64,000 nt of DNA from WLJO01 sp945889085 (GTDB taxonomy: Bacteria > Actinomycetota > Acidimicrobiia > Acidimicrobiales > Ilumatobacteraceae). A program made the position numbers and the translations under genes. Positions 8,482 through 17,663 of this stretch are shown here, piece by piece. The notes beneath the pieces were generated by a model. It was not told where the DNA came from. It made no database searches and was given only the letters and a program-made list of their open reading frames with translations. Position 1 is the stretch's first letter. Each line of letters begins with the position of its first letter. Where the stretch lies: contig CAMDBM010000004.1 of assembly GCA_945889085.1 (NCBI GenBank), positions 1 to 64,000 on the forward strand, written 5' to 3'.

Positions 8482-9375
8482 TCAGGCCTGCAGCGGACGG
8501 CGGGACCGGTCGGGGTGCCGCTGCCGCTCGCGCAGTTGCGCGTCGATCCGGGCGATCCGCAGGCGCGCTGATGGGTGCGAGGCGAACGCCCGCGCCCTCC
8601 ACGAGTTCGGCGGGGGAGCATGTCCGGTGCTCACGAAGCGACGGAGGGCCGCCGACAGCGCCGGACCGTAGCCGAGCTGAACGGCCCGCTTGTCTGCCTC
8701 GAACTCGGCCGTGCGACCGACGAGGTTCGACAGGGCGTTCGACAGCAAGACGGTGACGAGCATCAGCCACGCGCCGATCCGGAGCACGGTGGCGATCGCG
8801 GTGCCGACGATCGTGAGCCCACCCGACCGACGGGCGAAGGAGGCCGTCGCTGCCTGGGCGACGTGCTCGAGGAAGAAGCCGATGCGTGCGAGCACGGTCA
8901 CCGGCATTCCGAGCCAGTGCCGGACGGTGAGGGCGATCGTGTGGAGACCGAGGTGGTGGCAGAGTTCGTGGGCGAGCACCCCGCTCAGCTCGAAGTCCGG
9001 CAGGACGTTGATGGCGTAGGAGGTGACGACCACGAGGTGACCCCCGCACGCGAACGCGTTGAGGTCGTCGGCGTCGAGAACGGCGAGGACGTAACGCCGC
9101 GGCGATGACCTCATCGACTGCGTGAGCTGTCCCCACACCGGGTCCACGATCGCCCGCTCGTCACGGGTGAGGCGGCGCGCACCGACGAGCCGAACGAGTG
9201 CCACACGCTGCACCGGCCGGAGGAAGAGCAGCGTGCCGATTGCGAGGTAGATCAGGCAGAACACCCAGAACCTCGTGTGCAGGGCAAGCCGCAGCGGCAG
9301 CCAGAACAGTGCCATGGCGAGCAGCCAACCGGGAACAAGCGTGAGCACCGGGACGACCGCTGCCCACGTACTCAT
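8482..9375 (-). CDS. M48 family membrane metalloprotease
   Basis: This membrane zinc protease has about 297 residues. Two N-terminal membrane helices precede a peptidase M48 domain with the zinc motif HELCH (about 136-140, in LSGVLAHELCHHLGLH) and a downstream FEADKRAVQLGY containing the third ligand Glu. Two hydrophobic segments lie between the motifs, as in HtpX/Ste24 relatives. A role in membrane protein quality control is likely. ATG at 9375 starts a clean hydrophobic N terminus; the frame is open for 52 more codons upstream, but these are Arg/Pro-rich and look non-coding. It converges on the methyltransferase gene with a 19-base gap. Confidence 0.85.
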   Translation of the reverse strand: MSTWAAVVPVLTLVPGWLLAMALFWLPLRLALHTRFWVFCLIYLAIGTLLFLRPVQRVALVRLVGARRLTRDERAIVDPVWGQLTQSMRSSPRRYVLAVLDADDLNAFACGGHLVVVTSYAINVLPDFELSGVLAHELCHHLGLHTIALTVRHWLGMPVTVLARIGFFLEHVAQAATASFARRSGGLTIVGTAIATVLRIGAWLMLVTVLLSNALSNLVGRTAEFEADKRAVQLGYGPALSAALRRFVSTGHAPPPNSWRARAFASHPSARLRIARIDAQLRERQRHPDRSRRPLQA

Positions 9376-9551
9376 GTCCGCTCGGCGTCGGCCGCGGGGA
9401 CGCGACGGCGAGACGCGTCGCGCTCCGTAGGGAGGCCGTTTGGCGGGGCTCTGGGGCATTCCCGGACAGGCTACGCGTCCGGACCGTCGCGGAACGCGGG
9501 TGCCCCGGGAACCGCACTCAGTTCCCTGCACTTGCTGCTAAACACTTGTCC

Positions 9552-10313
9552 ATGAGCCATCCGATTCTCCCCGGCGCTGATCCGTGGTCGCACGTCGCCG
9601 AGCAGGGCGCCCCCGGTGCGCTCTGCATCCACGGGTTCACCGGTAACCCGGGATCAATGCGCGGTGTCGCCGAGGCATTCGCGGCGGCCGGCTTCCACGT
9701 CGAACTCCCGCGTCTGCCCGGTCACGGAACCCACGTGGAGGACATGGTGCCAACCACGTGGGCGGACTGGACGGCAGCGGCGGAGGACGCCTACCAGCGG
9801 CTTGCTTCCCGTTCTTCGGGTGTCGTCGTCGCCGGCCTGAGCATGGGCGGGGCCCTCACGCTGTGGGTCGGATCGATGCACCCCGAGGTGCTCGGGCTCG
9901 TCTGCATCAACCCGGCCACCCAGCCCCAGCCGCCAGAGGTCATTGAGATGCTCGAGGACTTCCTCGAGCAGGGGATGTCGGTGATCCCTGGGATCGGTTC
10001 GGACATCGCGGACCCGGACGTGAGGGAAACGGCGTACGAGGGCACGCCCATCAACCCGCTGCTCTCGCTCATGGCAGGCCTTGAGGACCTCGCACCGAGG
10101 TACTCGTCAATGACGATGCCGCTGCTCCTGCTCAACTCGCCGCAGGATCACGTGGTGGACCCGGCGCAGGCGGATTTCCTCGCTGCCGGCTTTGCGGGTC
10201 CGGTCGAGCGCGTTGCTCTCGAGCGCAGCTACCACGTTGCAACGATGGACTACGACAAGGACCTCGTGTTTGAGCGGTCTGTGGCGTTCGGTCTCCGGGT
10301 TGCCGGGCGCTGA
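9552..10313 (+). CDS. Alpha/beta hydrolase (carboxylesterase/monoacylglycerol-lipase type)
   Basis: This 253-residue serine hydrolase resembles the Est30/monoacylglycerol lipase group. It has the oxyanion segment LCIHGFTGNPGSMR, the nucleophile elbow GLSMGG (Ser near 97), an Asp in NSPQDHVVD (near 201) and a His in RSYHVATMD (near 231). A cap region lies between the elbow and the acid. It should hydrolyse short- to medium-chain esters in the cytoplasm. ATG at 9552 is used rather than the in-frame TTG two codons upstream. The gene is followed 8 bases later by lgt and probably shares its transcript. Confidence 0.88.
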   Translation: MSHPILPGADPWSHVAEQGAPGALCIHGFTGNPGSMRGVAEAFAAAGFHVELPRLPGHGTHVEDMVPTTWADWTAAAEDAYQRLASRSSGVVVAGLSMGGALTLWVGSMHPEVLGLVCINPATQPQPPEVIEMLEDFLEQGMSVIPGIGSDIADPDVRETAYEGTPINPLLSLMAGLEDLAPRYSSMTMPLLLLNSPQDHVVDPAQADFLAAGFAGPVERVALERSYHVATMDYDKDLVFERSVAFGLRVAGR

Positions 10314-10321
10314 ACGCCTTG

Positions 10322-11245
10322 ATGCTCCCCGTCCCCCACACCCTTGTTGCTGCGATCCCGAGCCCCGGCACCGGGTCGATCAAGCTCGGTCCGCTGAGCC
10401 TCAGCGCGTATGGCCTGATGATCGGTCTGGGCGTGCTCGCCGCAGGTTGGTTGGCCTCGTACCGCGCCGAGAAGAAGCAGTGGGGCAACAAGGACCAGAT
10501 ATCGACCGTGATCATCTGGAGCGTGATCGCCGGGATGATCGGATCGCGGATCTACCACGTCATCACCGACTGGAGCCGCTACCAGAACGACCTTGCCGAC
10601 ATCCCGAAAATCTGGCAGGGGGGTCTCGGCATCCCGGGTGGCCTCATCGCCGGGATCATCGTCGGGATCGCCGCCGCCAAGCGGCAGGGCATCAGCGCGC
10701 GCCGCATCGCGACGATCATGGCACCGAGCATCCCACTTGCGCAGGCGATCGGGAGGTGGGGCAATTACTGGAACCAGGAACTGTTCGGCCGTCCCACCAC
10801 GCTGCCGTGGGGTCTGCGAGTGGACGACGATCACCTGCCGCTCGGATACGACTCGGGCACGCTGTTCCATCCGACCTTCCTGTACGAGTCGATCGGCAAC
10901 GTGCTGATCTGCGTCGGCCTCATCCTCATCGACCGGTACCCGAAGCCCCGGCCGGGTCGCCTGCTCGCGATGTACCTCGTTGGGTACTCGGCGCTGCGAT
11001 TCGGTGTGGAAAGCCTGAGGATCGATCGCGCCAATGAGATCGCCGGACTCCGGGTGAATACCTGGGTCTCGATGATCGTCTTCGTCGGTGCCGTGGCGTG
11101 GCTCGTCTGGGATTCCCGTCGGCCCGAGACCGTCGAGGCTGACGAGACCGTCGAGAACGACGACGTCGCCGGGGACGTGCCGGCCGGTGTCGTCACTGGC
11201 GAGGATTCGCCCCCGGACGAGCCGGATCAGGGCGCAGCAGGCTGA
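10322..11245 (+). CDS. lgt: Prolipoprotein diacylglyceryl transferase
   Basis: This integral membrane enzyme of 307 residues transfers diacylglycerol from phosphatidylglycerol to the lipobox cysteine of prolipoproteins. Family signatures are visible: GGLGIPGGLIAGI, the Lgt signature AIGRWGNYWNQELFGRPT, and LFHPTFLYESIGN. Seven or so hydrophobic helices are present, and the acidic C-terminal tail (about 40 residues rich in Glu, Asp and Val) is typical of actinobacterial Lgt. The start is ATG at 10322. It is probably co-transcribed with the upstream esterase. Confidence 0.96.
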   Translation: MLPVPHTLVAAIPSPGTGSIKLGPLSLSAYGLMIGLGVLAAGWLASYRAEKKQWGNKDQISTVIIWSVIAGMIGSRIYHVITDWSRYQNDLADIPKIWQGGLGIPGGLIAGIIVGIAAAKRQGISARRIATIMAPSIPLAQAIGRWGNYWNQELFGRPTTLPWGLRVDDDHLPLGYDSGTLFHPTFLYESIGNVLICVGLILIDRYPKPRPGRLLAMYLVGYSALRFGVESLRIDRANEIAGLRVNTWVSMIVFVGAVAWLVWDSRRPETVEADETVENDDVAGDVPAGVVTGEDSPPDEPDQGAAG

Positions 11246-11276
11246 CCGAGGCCCGCGGGCCGTATCCTCGCCCCTT

Positions 11277-11579
11277 GTGTCCGTTCATATCACTAGGGCC
11301 GACGTCGCGAAGGTGGCCAAACTGGCCCGCCTGGACATGTCCGAGGCAGACCTCGACCGCTACACCGAGCAACTCGCGAAGATGCTCGACCACTTCGAGG
11401 ACATCGATGCTCTCGATCTCTCGGATGTTGAGCCGATGAGCCAACCGTTCCCGCTGGTGAACGTCATGCGCCCCGACGTCGAGCAGCCGACCCTGGATCG
11501 TGACGAGGTGCTCGCCATGGCTCCGGCCGCCGAGCAGCGCCGCTTCCGCGTCCCGCCGATCCTCGGGATCGACCTGTGA
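11277..11579 (+). CDS. gatC: Aspartyl/glutamyl-tRNA amidotransferase subunit C
   Basis: GatC has 100 residues and stabilises the GatCAB amidotransferase that converts Glu-tRNA(Gln) and Asp-tRNA(Asn) to the amidated forms. The sequence VAKLARLDMSEADLDRYTEQL and the C-terminal LRPDV-like segment (VMRPDVEQPTL) are diagnostic. The start is GTG at 11277: a TATCCT -10 element at 11263-11268 ends eight bases upstream, pointing to a leaderless message. The frame is open further upstream, but that part overlaps lgt. The stop overlaps the gatA start (GTGA), so gatC, gatA and gatB form one tightly coupled operon. Confidence 0.95.
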   Translation: MSVHITRADVAKVAKLARLDMSEADLDRYTEQLAKMLDHFEDIDALDLSDVEPMSQPFPLVNVMRPDVEQPTLDRDEVLAMAPAAEQRRFRVPPILGIDL

Positions 11580-13000
11580 CGCCGCGCACAGCGGTCGATA
11601 CGGCGGCAGGGGTTCGTTCCGGTTCGCTCCGTGCAGCCGACGTGCTCGAGGAGCACCTTGCGCGCGTCGCCTCCCGTGAGGCGGAGATCCACGCGTTCAA
11701 CCTGGTGACGCAGGATGCGGCGCGAGCCCGCGCAGCAGACATCGACCGGCGGGTTGCTGCCGGCGAGGATCCGGGCCCGCTCGCCGGTGTCACGATCGCG
11801 CTGAAGGACAACCTGTGCACCCGTGGGGTCCCCACTACGTGCTCCTCCCGGATACTCGAGGGCTGGAAGCCGCCGTACGACGCGTCGGTCGTTGAGCGCC
11901 TCGCGGCCGCCGGCGCCGTGTTCGTCGGCAAGACCAACCTCGACGAGTTCGCCATGGGTTCCTCCACGGAGAACTCCGCCTTCGGCCCCACACGGAACCC
12001 GCTTGATACGTCCCGCGTGCCCGGAGGGTCGTCCGGCGGCTCAGCAGCCGCCGTGGCCGCCGACTTCGCAACCGTCGCCATCGGCTCCGACACGGGAGGG
12101 TCCATCCGCCAGCCCGCAGCGCTGTGCGGAGTGGTGGGCGTGAAGCCCACCTACGGGGCTGTGTCCCGGTACGGCCTGATCGCCTTCGCGAGCAGCCTCG
12201 ACCAGATCGGCCCGTTCACGCACACCGTCGAGGACGCTGCGTTGCTCATGGAGGTCATCAGCGGTCACGACGCCCGGGACTCGACGAGCATCCCCCAGCC
12301 GGCGATGCAACTGCGTCAGGAGCTCGGCAAGGGTGTTGAGGGCCTTCGCATCGGGCGGATCACCGACCTGCCCGCTGGGGCTGATCCCGGCATCATGGCC
12401 CGCCTCGATGCGGCCTTCGCGGCGCTTGAGGCGCAGGGCGCGAGCATCGTCGACGTTCAGGTGCCTGCGTTCACCTACGGGCTCACCGCCTACTACCTCG
12501 TGGCCCCGGCAGAGGCGTCGAGCAACCTCGCACGCTACGACGGCGTGCGCTTCGGCATGCGGGTCGAGGCGCCGGACACGAACGCGATGTACAGCGCCAC
12601 CCGCGCCGCTGGTTTCGGCGACGAGGTGAAGCGCCGCATCATGATCGGCACTTATGCGCTGTCTGCGGGCTACTTCGACGCCTACTACGGCAAGGCCCTC
12701 AAGATCCGGCGTCTCATCGCCAACGACTTCGCTGCCGCGTACGCAAAGGCGGACGTGCTGCTCACACCCACGGCTCCGACGGTCGCGTTCGAGTTGGGGT
12801 CCAAGGGGGACAACCCGCTCGCCATGTACCTCTGCGACACGTACACGATCCCGACCAACCTCGTCGGACACCCGGCGATGAGCGTGCCGTTCGGCACGGC
12901 CGAGCTTGGGCTTCCGGCGGGCGTGCAGATCATGGCGCCGACACTCGGCGAACCGGTGATGTTCCGTGTCGCCGCAGCGCTCGAGGAGGCCGCAAAGTGA
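11576..13000 (+). CDS. gatA: Glutamyl-tRNA(Gln) amidotransferase subunit A
   Basis: GatA is the 474-residue amidase subunit that releases ammonia from glutamine. The amidase-signature triad is intact: Lys near 77 (IALKDNLCT), cis-Ser near 152 (VPGGSSGGSAAAVAA) and the nucleophilic Ser near 175 (GSDTGGSIRQPA). GVVGVKPTYGAVSRYGL is typical of GatA rather than other amidases. GTG at 11576 overlaps the gatC stop by 4 bases, and the 3' end overlaps gatB by 4 bases. Confidence 0.97.
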   Translation: MTPRTAVDTAAGVRSGSLRAADVLEEHLARVASREAEIHAFNLVTQDAARARAADIDRRVAAGEDPGPLAGVTIALKDNLCTRGVPTTCSSRILEGWKPPYDASVVERLAAAGAVFVGKTNLDEFAMGSSTENSAFGPTRNPLDTSRVPGGSSGGSAAAVAADFATVAIGSDTGGSIRQPAALCGVVGVKPTYGAVSRYGLIAFASSLDQIGPFTHTVEDAALLMEVISGHDARDSTSIPQPAMQLRQELGKGVEGLRIGRITDLPAGADPGIMARLDAAFAALEAQGASIVDVQVPAFTYGLTAYYLVAPAEASSNLARYDGVRFGMRVEAPDTNAMYSATRAAGFGDEVKRRIMIGTYALSAGYFDAYYGKALKIRRLIANDFAAAYAKADVLLTPTAPTVAFELGSKGDNPLAMYLCDTYTIPTNLVGHPAMSVPFGTAELGLPAGVQIMAPTLGEPVMFRVAAALEEAAK

Positions 13001-14436
13001 GCGAGCAGATCGTCCCCGGATGGGAATTGGTCGTGGGCCTCGAGGTGCATGTGGAGCTCGCCACGCGCACGAAACTGTTCAGCGGGAGCCCGAACCGCTT
13101 CGGCGACGACGCAAACGTGCACATCGACCCCGTCACCCTCGGGCTCCCCGGTGCGCTCCCGGTACTCAACGAGCATGCTGTTGAGCTCGCGATGCGGGTG
13201 GGCCTCGCGCTCAACTGCCGGATCGAACCGTGCACGTTCCACCGGAAGAACTACTTCTACCCGGACATGCCCAAGGCGTACCAGATCAGCCAGTACGACC
13301 AGCCGCTCAACCTCGACGGCTTCTTGGACCTTCCCGACGGCACGCGGATAGGTGTGGAGCGAGCGCACCTCGAGGAGGACACCGGCAAGTCCACCCACGT
13401 TGGCGGCGACGGGCGGATCCACGGCAGCGAGGGCAGTCTCATCGACTTCAACCGTGCCGGTGTGCCGCTCGTGGAGATCGTGTCCCGGCCAGACATCCGC
13501 ACGGTCGACCAGGCCAAGGACTACGTCAACGAACTGCGGGCGATCCTCGTTGCCATTGAGGCCTCGGACGCCAAGATGGAAGAGGGCTCGATGCGAGTCG
13601 ACGCGAACGTGTCGGTGCGCCGGCCGGGAGAACCGCTCGGCACCCGCTGCGAGATCAAGAACGTGAACTCGGTACGTTCCCTCGGCCGGGCCATCGAGTA
13701 CGAGGCACGGCGTCAGGTCGACCTTCTCGAGGCGGGAGACCGGATCCGTCAGGAGACCCGGCACTGGAACGAGAGCGACGGGCGCACCCACACCCTGCGC
13801 GTCAAGGAGGATGCGGACGACTACCGCTACTTCCTTGAGCCGGATCTCGTGCCGCTCGTGCCCGACCGTGAGTGGATCGAGCGGGTGCGCAGCGCGATGC
13901 CGGTGCTCCCTGCGGCCCGGCGGGCATCGCTCGGCGCCTTCCTCGGGGTACCCGCCAACAGCGCCGCAGTGTGGACAGTCGTCGATCGCGGTCAGGACGA
14001 GTACGTACTCGCGTCGGTCAACGCGGGCGGGGTCGGGGAGCGTGTACTCGTATACGTCCAGCAGGCCTTCGCAGAGGCGGGCCCGAACCCCGCCGTGCCG
14101 GCGGACGGACTCGCGAGACTCACGGTGATGGAGCGCAGCGGTGAACTCACCGCTACCCAGGCCAAGGACGTGCTGGCAACGATGCTGGAGACCGGCAGTG
14201 CGGACCCAGCGGCCATCGCGAGGTCGAAGGGCTACGAAGCGATGGACACGAGCGCGATTGCCGTGGCAGTCGACGAGGCCATTGCGGGAGACCCTGCTGC
14301 TTGGGGCAAGTACTGCGCGGGCGAGGAGAAGGCCGCGGGTGCGCTCGTCGGCCGTGTGATGAAAGCCACGAAGGGGCAGGCCGACGGCAAGGTTGTCACT
14401 GCTCTTCTGCAGGAACGGCGCACGGCCAACGGCTGA
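12997..14436 (+). CDS. gatB: Aspartyl/glutamyl-tRNA amidotransferase subunit B
   Basis: GatB has 479 residues; it binds the misacylated tRNA, activates the acyl group with ATP and receives ammonia from GatA. The N-terminal kinase-like cradle shows GLEVHVELATRTKLFS, KNYFYPDMPKAYQISQYDQP and the conserved SLIDFNRAGVPLVEIV. The C-terminal YqeY-like tail is present from about residue 330. The start GTG at 12997 overlaps the gatA stop (GTGA). No GlnRS or AsnRS gene is in the window, so which tRNA is served cannot be decided. Confidence 0.97.
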   Translation: MSEQIVPGWELVVGLEVHVELATRTKLFSGSPNRFGDDANVHIDPVTLGLPGALPVLNEHAVELAMRVGLALNCRIEPCTFHRKNYFYPDMPKAYQISQYDQPLNLDGFLDLPDGTRIGVERAHLEEDTGKSTHVGGDGRIHGSEGSLIDFNRAGVPLVEIVSRPDIRTVDQAKDYVNELRAILVAIEASDAKMEEGSMRVDANVSVRRPGEPLGTRCEIKNVNSVRSLGRAIEYEARRQVDLLEAGDRIRQETRHWNESDGRTHTLRVKEDADDYRYFLEPDLVPLVPDREWIERVRSAMPVLPAARRASLGAFLGVPANSAAVWTVVDRGQDEYVLASVNAGGVGERVLVYVQQAFAEAGPNPAVPADGLARLTVMERSGELTATQAKDVLATMLETGSADPAAIARSKGYEAMDTSAIAVAVDEAIAGDPAAWGKYCAGEEKAAGALVGRVMKATKGQADGKVVTALLQERRTANG

Positions 14437-14509
14437 CCTGTTCGAGCCGGTCGGGCCACGGGGGTTCGACACCAGCCGTAGATAACGTGCCGCGAGAGAG
14501 GGGGTCGCC

Positions 14510-15370
14510 ATGGACCGGATCGAGATCAACGGACTTCGTGTAATGACACTCGTGGGGGTCTTGCCGCACGAGCGCGAGTCGCCACAGCCCCTCGAGGTGA
14601 GTCTCGTGCTCGAGGTGGACCTGTCGGACGCGGGGTTCTCCGACGAACTTGCCGACACCGCCCACTACGGCTTGGTTGCCGAGCGCGCAGCAGCCGTAAT
14701 GCGGGAGTCCAAGGACCTTCTGCTCGAGCGCCTCGCGCACCGCATCGCCGCCGAGGCGCTGCTCGTCGATCGTGTCGAGGCGGTGGAGGTCACGCTGACC
14801 AAGCTGCGCCCGCCGATTCCCGAGGACCTGCAGTCGACTGCGGTGAGCATCCGTCGCGATCGCAAGCAGCTCAATGTGCCGGCGAGTCAGCAGCACCTCG
14901 CCATCGTTGCGCTCGGGAGCAACCTCGGCGACCGTGTCGGGTTCCTCCGCTTCGGTGTCGAACAGCTCGGCTCCGTTGTCCGCGTGTCCCGCGTCTACGA
15001 GACCGATGCGGTCGGGGGACCGGACCAACAGGGCGCCTACCTCAACATGGTTGCCGTGGTGGAGACGCCGCTCGACCCGTTCGCGCTCATCCGCCGCTGC
15101 CAGCGCATCGAGGCGATGGCGGGCCGGCAGCGAATCGTGCACTGGGGGCCCCGCACGCTTGATATCGACCTGCTGTTCTACGACGACGCCACCATCAGCA
15201 CTGAGGACCTCCTCGTTCCGCACCCGCGCATCGCCCAGCGCCGCTTCGTGCTGCACCCGCTCTCCGACGTCGCACCGGAGCGCTGCCCCGAGGCGTGGGA
15301 CGACCTGATTCCCAAGGGCGGCGTGTGGCCGATCGGTGAGCTTTCTGCGCTCGTCGGCGCAGAGGGCTGA
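14510..15370 (+). CDS. folBK: Bifunctional dihydroneopterin aldolase / HPPK
   Basis: Two folate enzymes are fused in one 286-residue protein. Residues 1-118 are dihydroneopterin aldolase FolB (MDRIEINGLRVMTLVGVLPHE, then ESKDLLLERLAHRIA and VEVTLTKLRPPIP). From about 126 the protein is hydroxymethyl-dihydropterin pyrophosphokinase FolK (IVALGSNLGDRVGFL, then RTLDIDLLFYDD and LLVPHPRIAQRRFVLHPL). It makes and activates the pterin for dihydropteroate synthase. The ATG is preceded by a GAGAGAGGGGG Shine-Dalgarno (14494-14504) and a TAACGT -10 element at 14483-14488, so this message has a leader. It converges on the dihydropteroate-synthase-like gene with a 28-base gap. Confidence 0.95.
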   Translation: MDRIEINGLRVMTLVGVLPHERESPQPLEVSLVLEVDLSDAGFSDELADTAHYGLVAERAAAVMRESKDLLLERLAHRIAAEALLVDRVEAVEVTLTKLRPPIPEDLQSTAVSIRRDRKQLNVPASQQHLAIVALGSNLGDRVGFLRFGVEQLGSVVRVSRVYETDAVGGPDQQGAYLNMVAVVETPLDPFALIRRCQRIEAMAGRQRIVHWGPRTLDIDLLFYDDATISTEDLLVPHPRIAQRRFVLHPLSDVAPERCPEAWDDLIPKGGVWPIGELSALVGAEG

Positions 15371-15398
15371 TCACGTGGCAAGGATGATCCGGGCGGGC

Positions 15399-16148
15399 TC
15401 AGCCCAAGCCGAGACGCTGCTCCATCGCCCGCACTCTGTCGGGATAGTGCACCCGTGCGTACTCGGGCTGTTGGCGCAACACGATCTCCATGAGTTCCCA
15501 GTGCTGTGGGGTGTCCTTCCACGGCAGCGCGATGTAGAGCGGCAGTCCCCATCGGCGGAGCGCGTCCAGATTGCTGTACACACGCTTCTGGTAGAGGTAG
15601 CGCTCCTCCCACGGCCAGTTGCTGGGGGCGAAGCCGGTGCCGGGGTCGATGATGCACCGGTGTCGCAGGCCGTAGCGGTCGGCGTCGGCGAGACGTGCCT
15701 CGAAGAAGTCGACAATCGTGCCGACGGGGTCCGTGCGGACGTGCTCCATCTCGCGCGGATTCGGGCCCGACAGGAACGGCACCACGATCGGGCAGTCGAA
15801 GTCGGCCGCCACCTGCCACATCTCGTCGGTCTGCATGCCGTCCGCAGCATTGATCACGGTGGCCCCCGCTCCGAGTGCCCGGCGGGCCACCTCGGGTCGC
15901 CAGGTGTCCACGCTGAGTCCCACGCCGAGCGCTGCCAGGGCAGGAACCACGTGTTCAAGGCGTTCCCACTCGGTCTGCCACGGCACGACGGTCGCGTTGT
16001 CGGTGGAGCCCTGGCCCCCGAGATCGATGGCGTCGGCCCCCTGGGAGAGCAACATCTGGGCTCTGGCCAGCGCGGTGTCCGGCCCCGTCACAATCGAGTC
16101 CGCGTTCAGCGAGTCCGGCGACGCGTTCACCACTCCGTAGATCAGCAC
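15399..16148 (-). CDS. Diverged dihydropteroate synthase-like protein (FolP2-like)
   Basis: This 249-residue TIM barrel has the pterin-binding (Pfam Pterin_bind) outline: GVVNASPDSLN, GADAIDLGGQGST, LSVDTWRPEVARRAL, VINAADG and CIIDPGTGFAPSNW. Key positions differ from true FolP: the first loop lacks the SFSDGG sequence, the usual MH segment reads VPFLSGPNPREME, the SRK strand is replaced by PLYIALPWKD, and no RVHD motif is obvious at the end. Sulfa-sensitive DHPS activity is therefore doubtful. GTG at 16148 has a TACGTT -10 at 16157-16162, eight bases away. It lies back to back with gpgS, recalling folP2-gpgS of mycobacteria, where FolP2 lacks DHPS activity. Confidence 0.75.
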   Translation of the reverse strand: MLIYGVVNASPDSLNADSIVTGPDTALARAQMLLSQGADAIDLGGQGSTDNATVVPWQTEWERLEHVVPALAALGVGLSVDTWRPEVARRALGAGATVINAADGMQTDEMWQVAADFDCPIVVPFLSGPNPREMEHVRTDPVGTIVDFFEARLADADRYGLRHRCIIDPGTGFAPSNWPWEERYLYQKRVYSNLDALRRWGLPLYIALPWKDTPQHWELMEIVLRQQPEYARVHYPDRVRAMEQRLGLG

Positions 16149-16177
16149 GGTTCCGCAACGTACAGGCGGGCGCAGCC

Positions 16178-17074
16178 ATGACGGCGGACGGTGTTCGCAC
16201 GTTCGACACCTCGGCCTGGGATCTCGGCAGTGCCGTGGCGGCCAAGGGCAACCGGACGGTCTCGGTTTGCATCCCCTGCCGCAACGAGGCCAGCACGATC
16301 GGCGAGCTGGTCGGCAAGGTCCTTCCGCTGCTCGCCGGCCCGAACCCGCTGGTGGACGAACTGGTGGTGCTCGACGACCGCTCGCAGGACGGCACGGGTC
16401 ACGTGGCCCGTCAGGCCGGGGCGAGGGTGGTCCACATCGACGAAGTGCACGCCCTCTACGGGCGGGGTAGCGGCAAGGGCAATGCGCTCTGGGCCACGCT
16501 CGCCGCGAGTTCGGGGGACTTCGTGGTGTGGTGCGACGGGGATGTCACGAGCTTCGAGGCCTCGTGGGTAACCCGGCTGGTGATGCCGCTGCTGCTGGAG
16601 AACACCATGACGCTCGTGAAGGGCAACTATGCGCGTCCCACCGACAACGGTGGGGGTGGGCGAACCACCGAGCTCGTCGCCCGTCCGCTCATCTCGCTGT
16701 TCTTCCCGGAGCTCGCCGGTCTCCAGCAACCGCTCTCGGGGGAATACGCAGTGCGCCGTGAGCACATCGAACGGATCCCGATCGTCGAGGGGTGGGGCGC
16801 AGAGATCGCCATGCTCATCGACGTGGCAGCGAGCTTCGGTGCCACCGCAATCGGACAGGTGGACCTCGGTACGCGCTTGCACCGTCACCAGGATCTCCAC
16901 AGCCTGTCCCGTCAGGCAGCCGAGGTGATGGCCACCGTGCTGGCGCGCACGCCGGCCGCAGCAGCCTTCGCGAGTGACCGACTCGAGCTCCTGCGCCCGA
17001 ACGGTGCGCACGAGACGCTCAACCTCGCCGAGCGACCTCCGCTGGCGCTCGCCCGTCTGACCACAGAGACCTGA
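16178..17074 (+). CDS. gpgS: Glucosyl-3-phosphoglycerate synthase
   Basis: This 298-residue GT-A fold family 81 glycosyltransferase makes glucosyl-3-phosphoglycerate from NDP-glucose and 3-phosphoglycerate, the precursor of glucosylglycerate and of methylglucose lipopolysaccharide. Visible motifs are VCIPCRNEASTIGELV, VVLDDRSQDGT, the metal-binding DGD (about 120-122), QPLSGEYAVRREH and GWGAEIAMLIDVA, the GpgS acceptor region. The N terminus before residue 26 is a short extension. The start is ATG at 16178. It is divergent from the DHPS-like gene and ends 7 bases before the convergent GDT1-type gene. Confidence 0.93.
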   Translation: MTADGVRTFDTSAWDLGSAVAAKGNRTVSVCIPCRNEASTIGELVGKVLPLLAGPNPLVDELVVLDDRSQDGTGHVARQAGARVVHIDEVHALYGRGSGKGNALWATLAASSGDFVVWCDGDVTSFEASWVTRLVMPLLLENTMTLVKGNYARPTDNGGGGRTTELVARPLISLFFPELAGLQQPLSGEYAVRREHIERIPIVEGWGAEIAMLIDVAASFGATAIGQVDLGTRLHRHQDLHSLSRQAAEVMATVLARTPAAAAFASDRLELLRPNGAHETLNLAERPPLALARLTTET

Positions 17075-17081
17075 TCCGCCG

Positions 17082-17663
17082 TCAGGCGGAAGCAGCCTCG
17101 ACGAACATCCAGAGCGCGAAGGCGAAGAACAGCAGCGCCGCGCCGATGCGGATCGCACGCTCGGGCAACCGTGCCCCGAGGCGACGCCCCACCACGATCG
17201 CGAGCGTGTCCGCGAGGACCATCCCGACGGTGGAGCCGAGCCACGTTCCGAGGATGCCATGCTCGGTGGCGAGGGTGATGGTGGCAAGCATCGTCTTGTC
17301 GCCGAGTTCGGCGAGGAAGAACACCACGGTCACGACCCAGAACGCACTCCGGCTCCCCTCGCGCGCCCGCTCCCGCTCCTCGTCGGTCAATCGGTCGCCG
17401 CGCAGTGTCCAGAGCGCGAAGATCACGAACGCAACCGCAGCGGCCACCTTGATGGGACGGGTAGGCAACGCTGCACCGACAGCGGCGCCGATGCCCACCG
17501 ATATCGCGTGCACGACGGCAGTGGCGGTGGTGATGCCCGCGAGCACGACCCGCATCGGGAACCGCGTGGCGAAGGTGAGGGCCATCAACTGGCTCTTGTC
17601 GCCGAGTTCGGCGACAAAGATGAAGGCGAAGCTGATCAGGAATGCCGAGACGACCGAGGACAT
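17082..17663 (-). CDS. GDT1/TMEM165 (UPF0016) family cation transporter
   Basis: This 193-residue membrane protein has two homologous halves, each with an E-x-G-D-K-[ST] signature: VAELGDKSQLMAL near residue 18 and LAELGDKTMLATITL near 118. About six membrane helices are predicted by eye. The family moves Mn2+ or Ca2+ out of the cytosol, usually with proton antiport; manganese export is the best-supported role in bacteria. A TAGCGT -10 element at 17673-17678 ends nine bases before the ATG, so there is no room for a yybP-ykoY manganese riboswitch that often precedes such genes. Confidence 0.92.
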   Translation of the reverse strand: MSSVVSAFLISFAFIFVAELGDKSQLMALTFATRFPMRVVLAGITTATAVVHAISVGIGAAVGAALPTRPIKVAAAVAFVIFALWTLRGDRLTDEERERAREGSRSAFWVVTVVFFLAELGDKTMLATITLATEHGILGTWLGSTVGMVLADTLAIVVGRRLGARLPERAIRIGAALLFFAFALWMFVEAASA

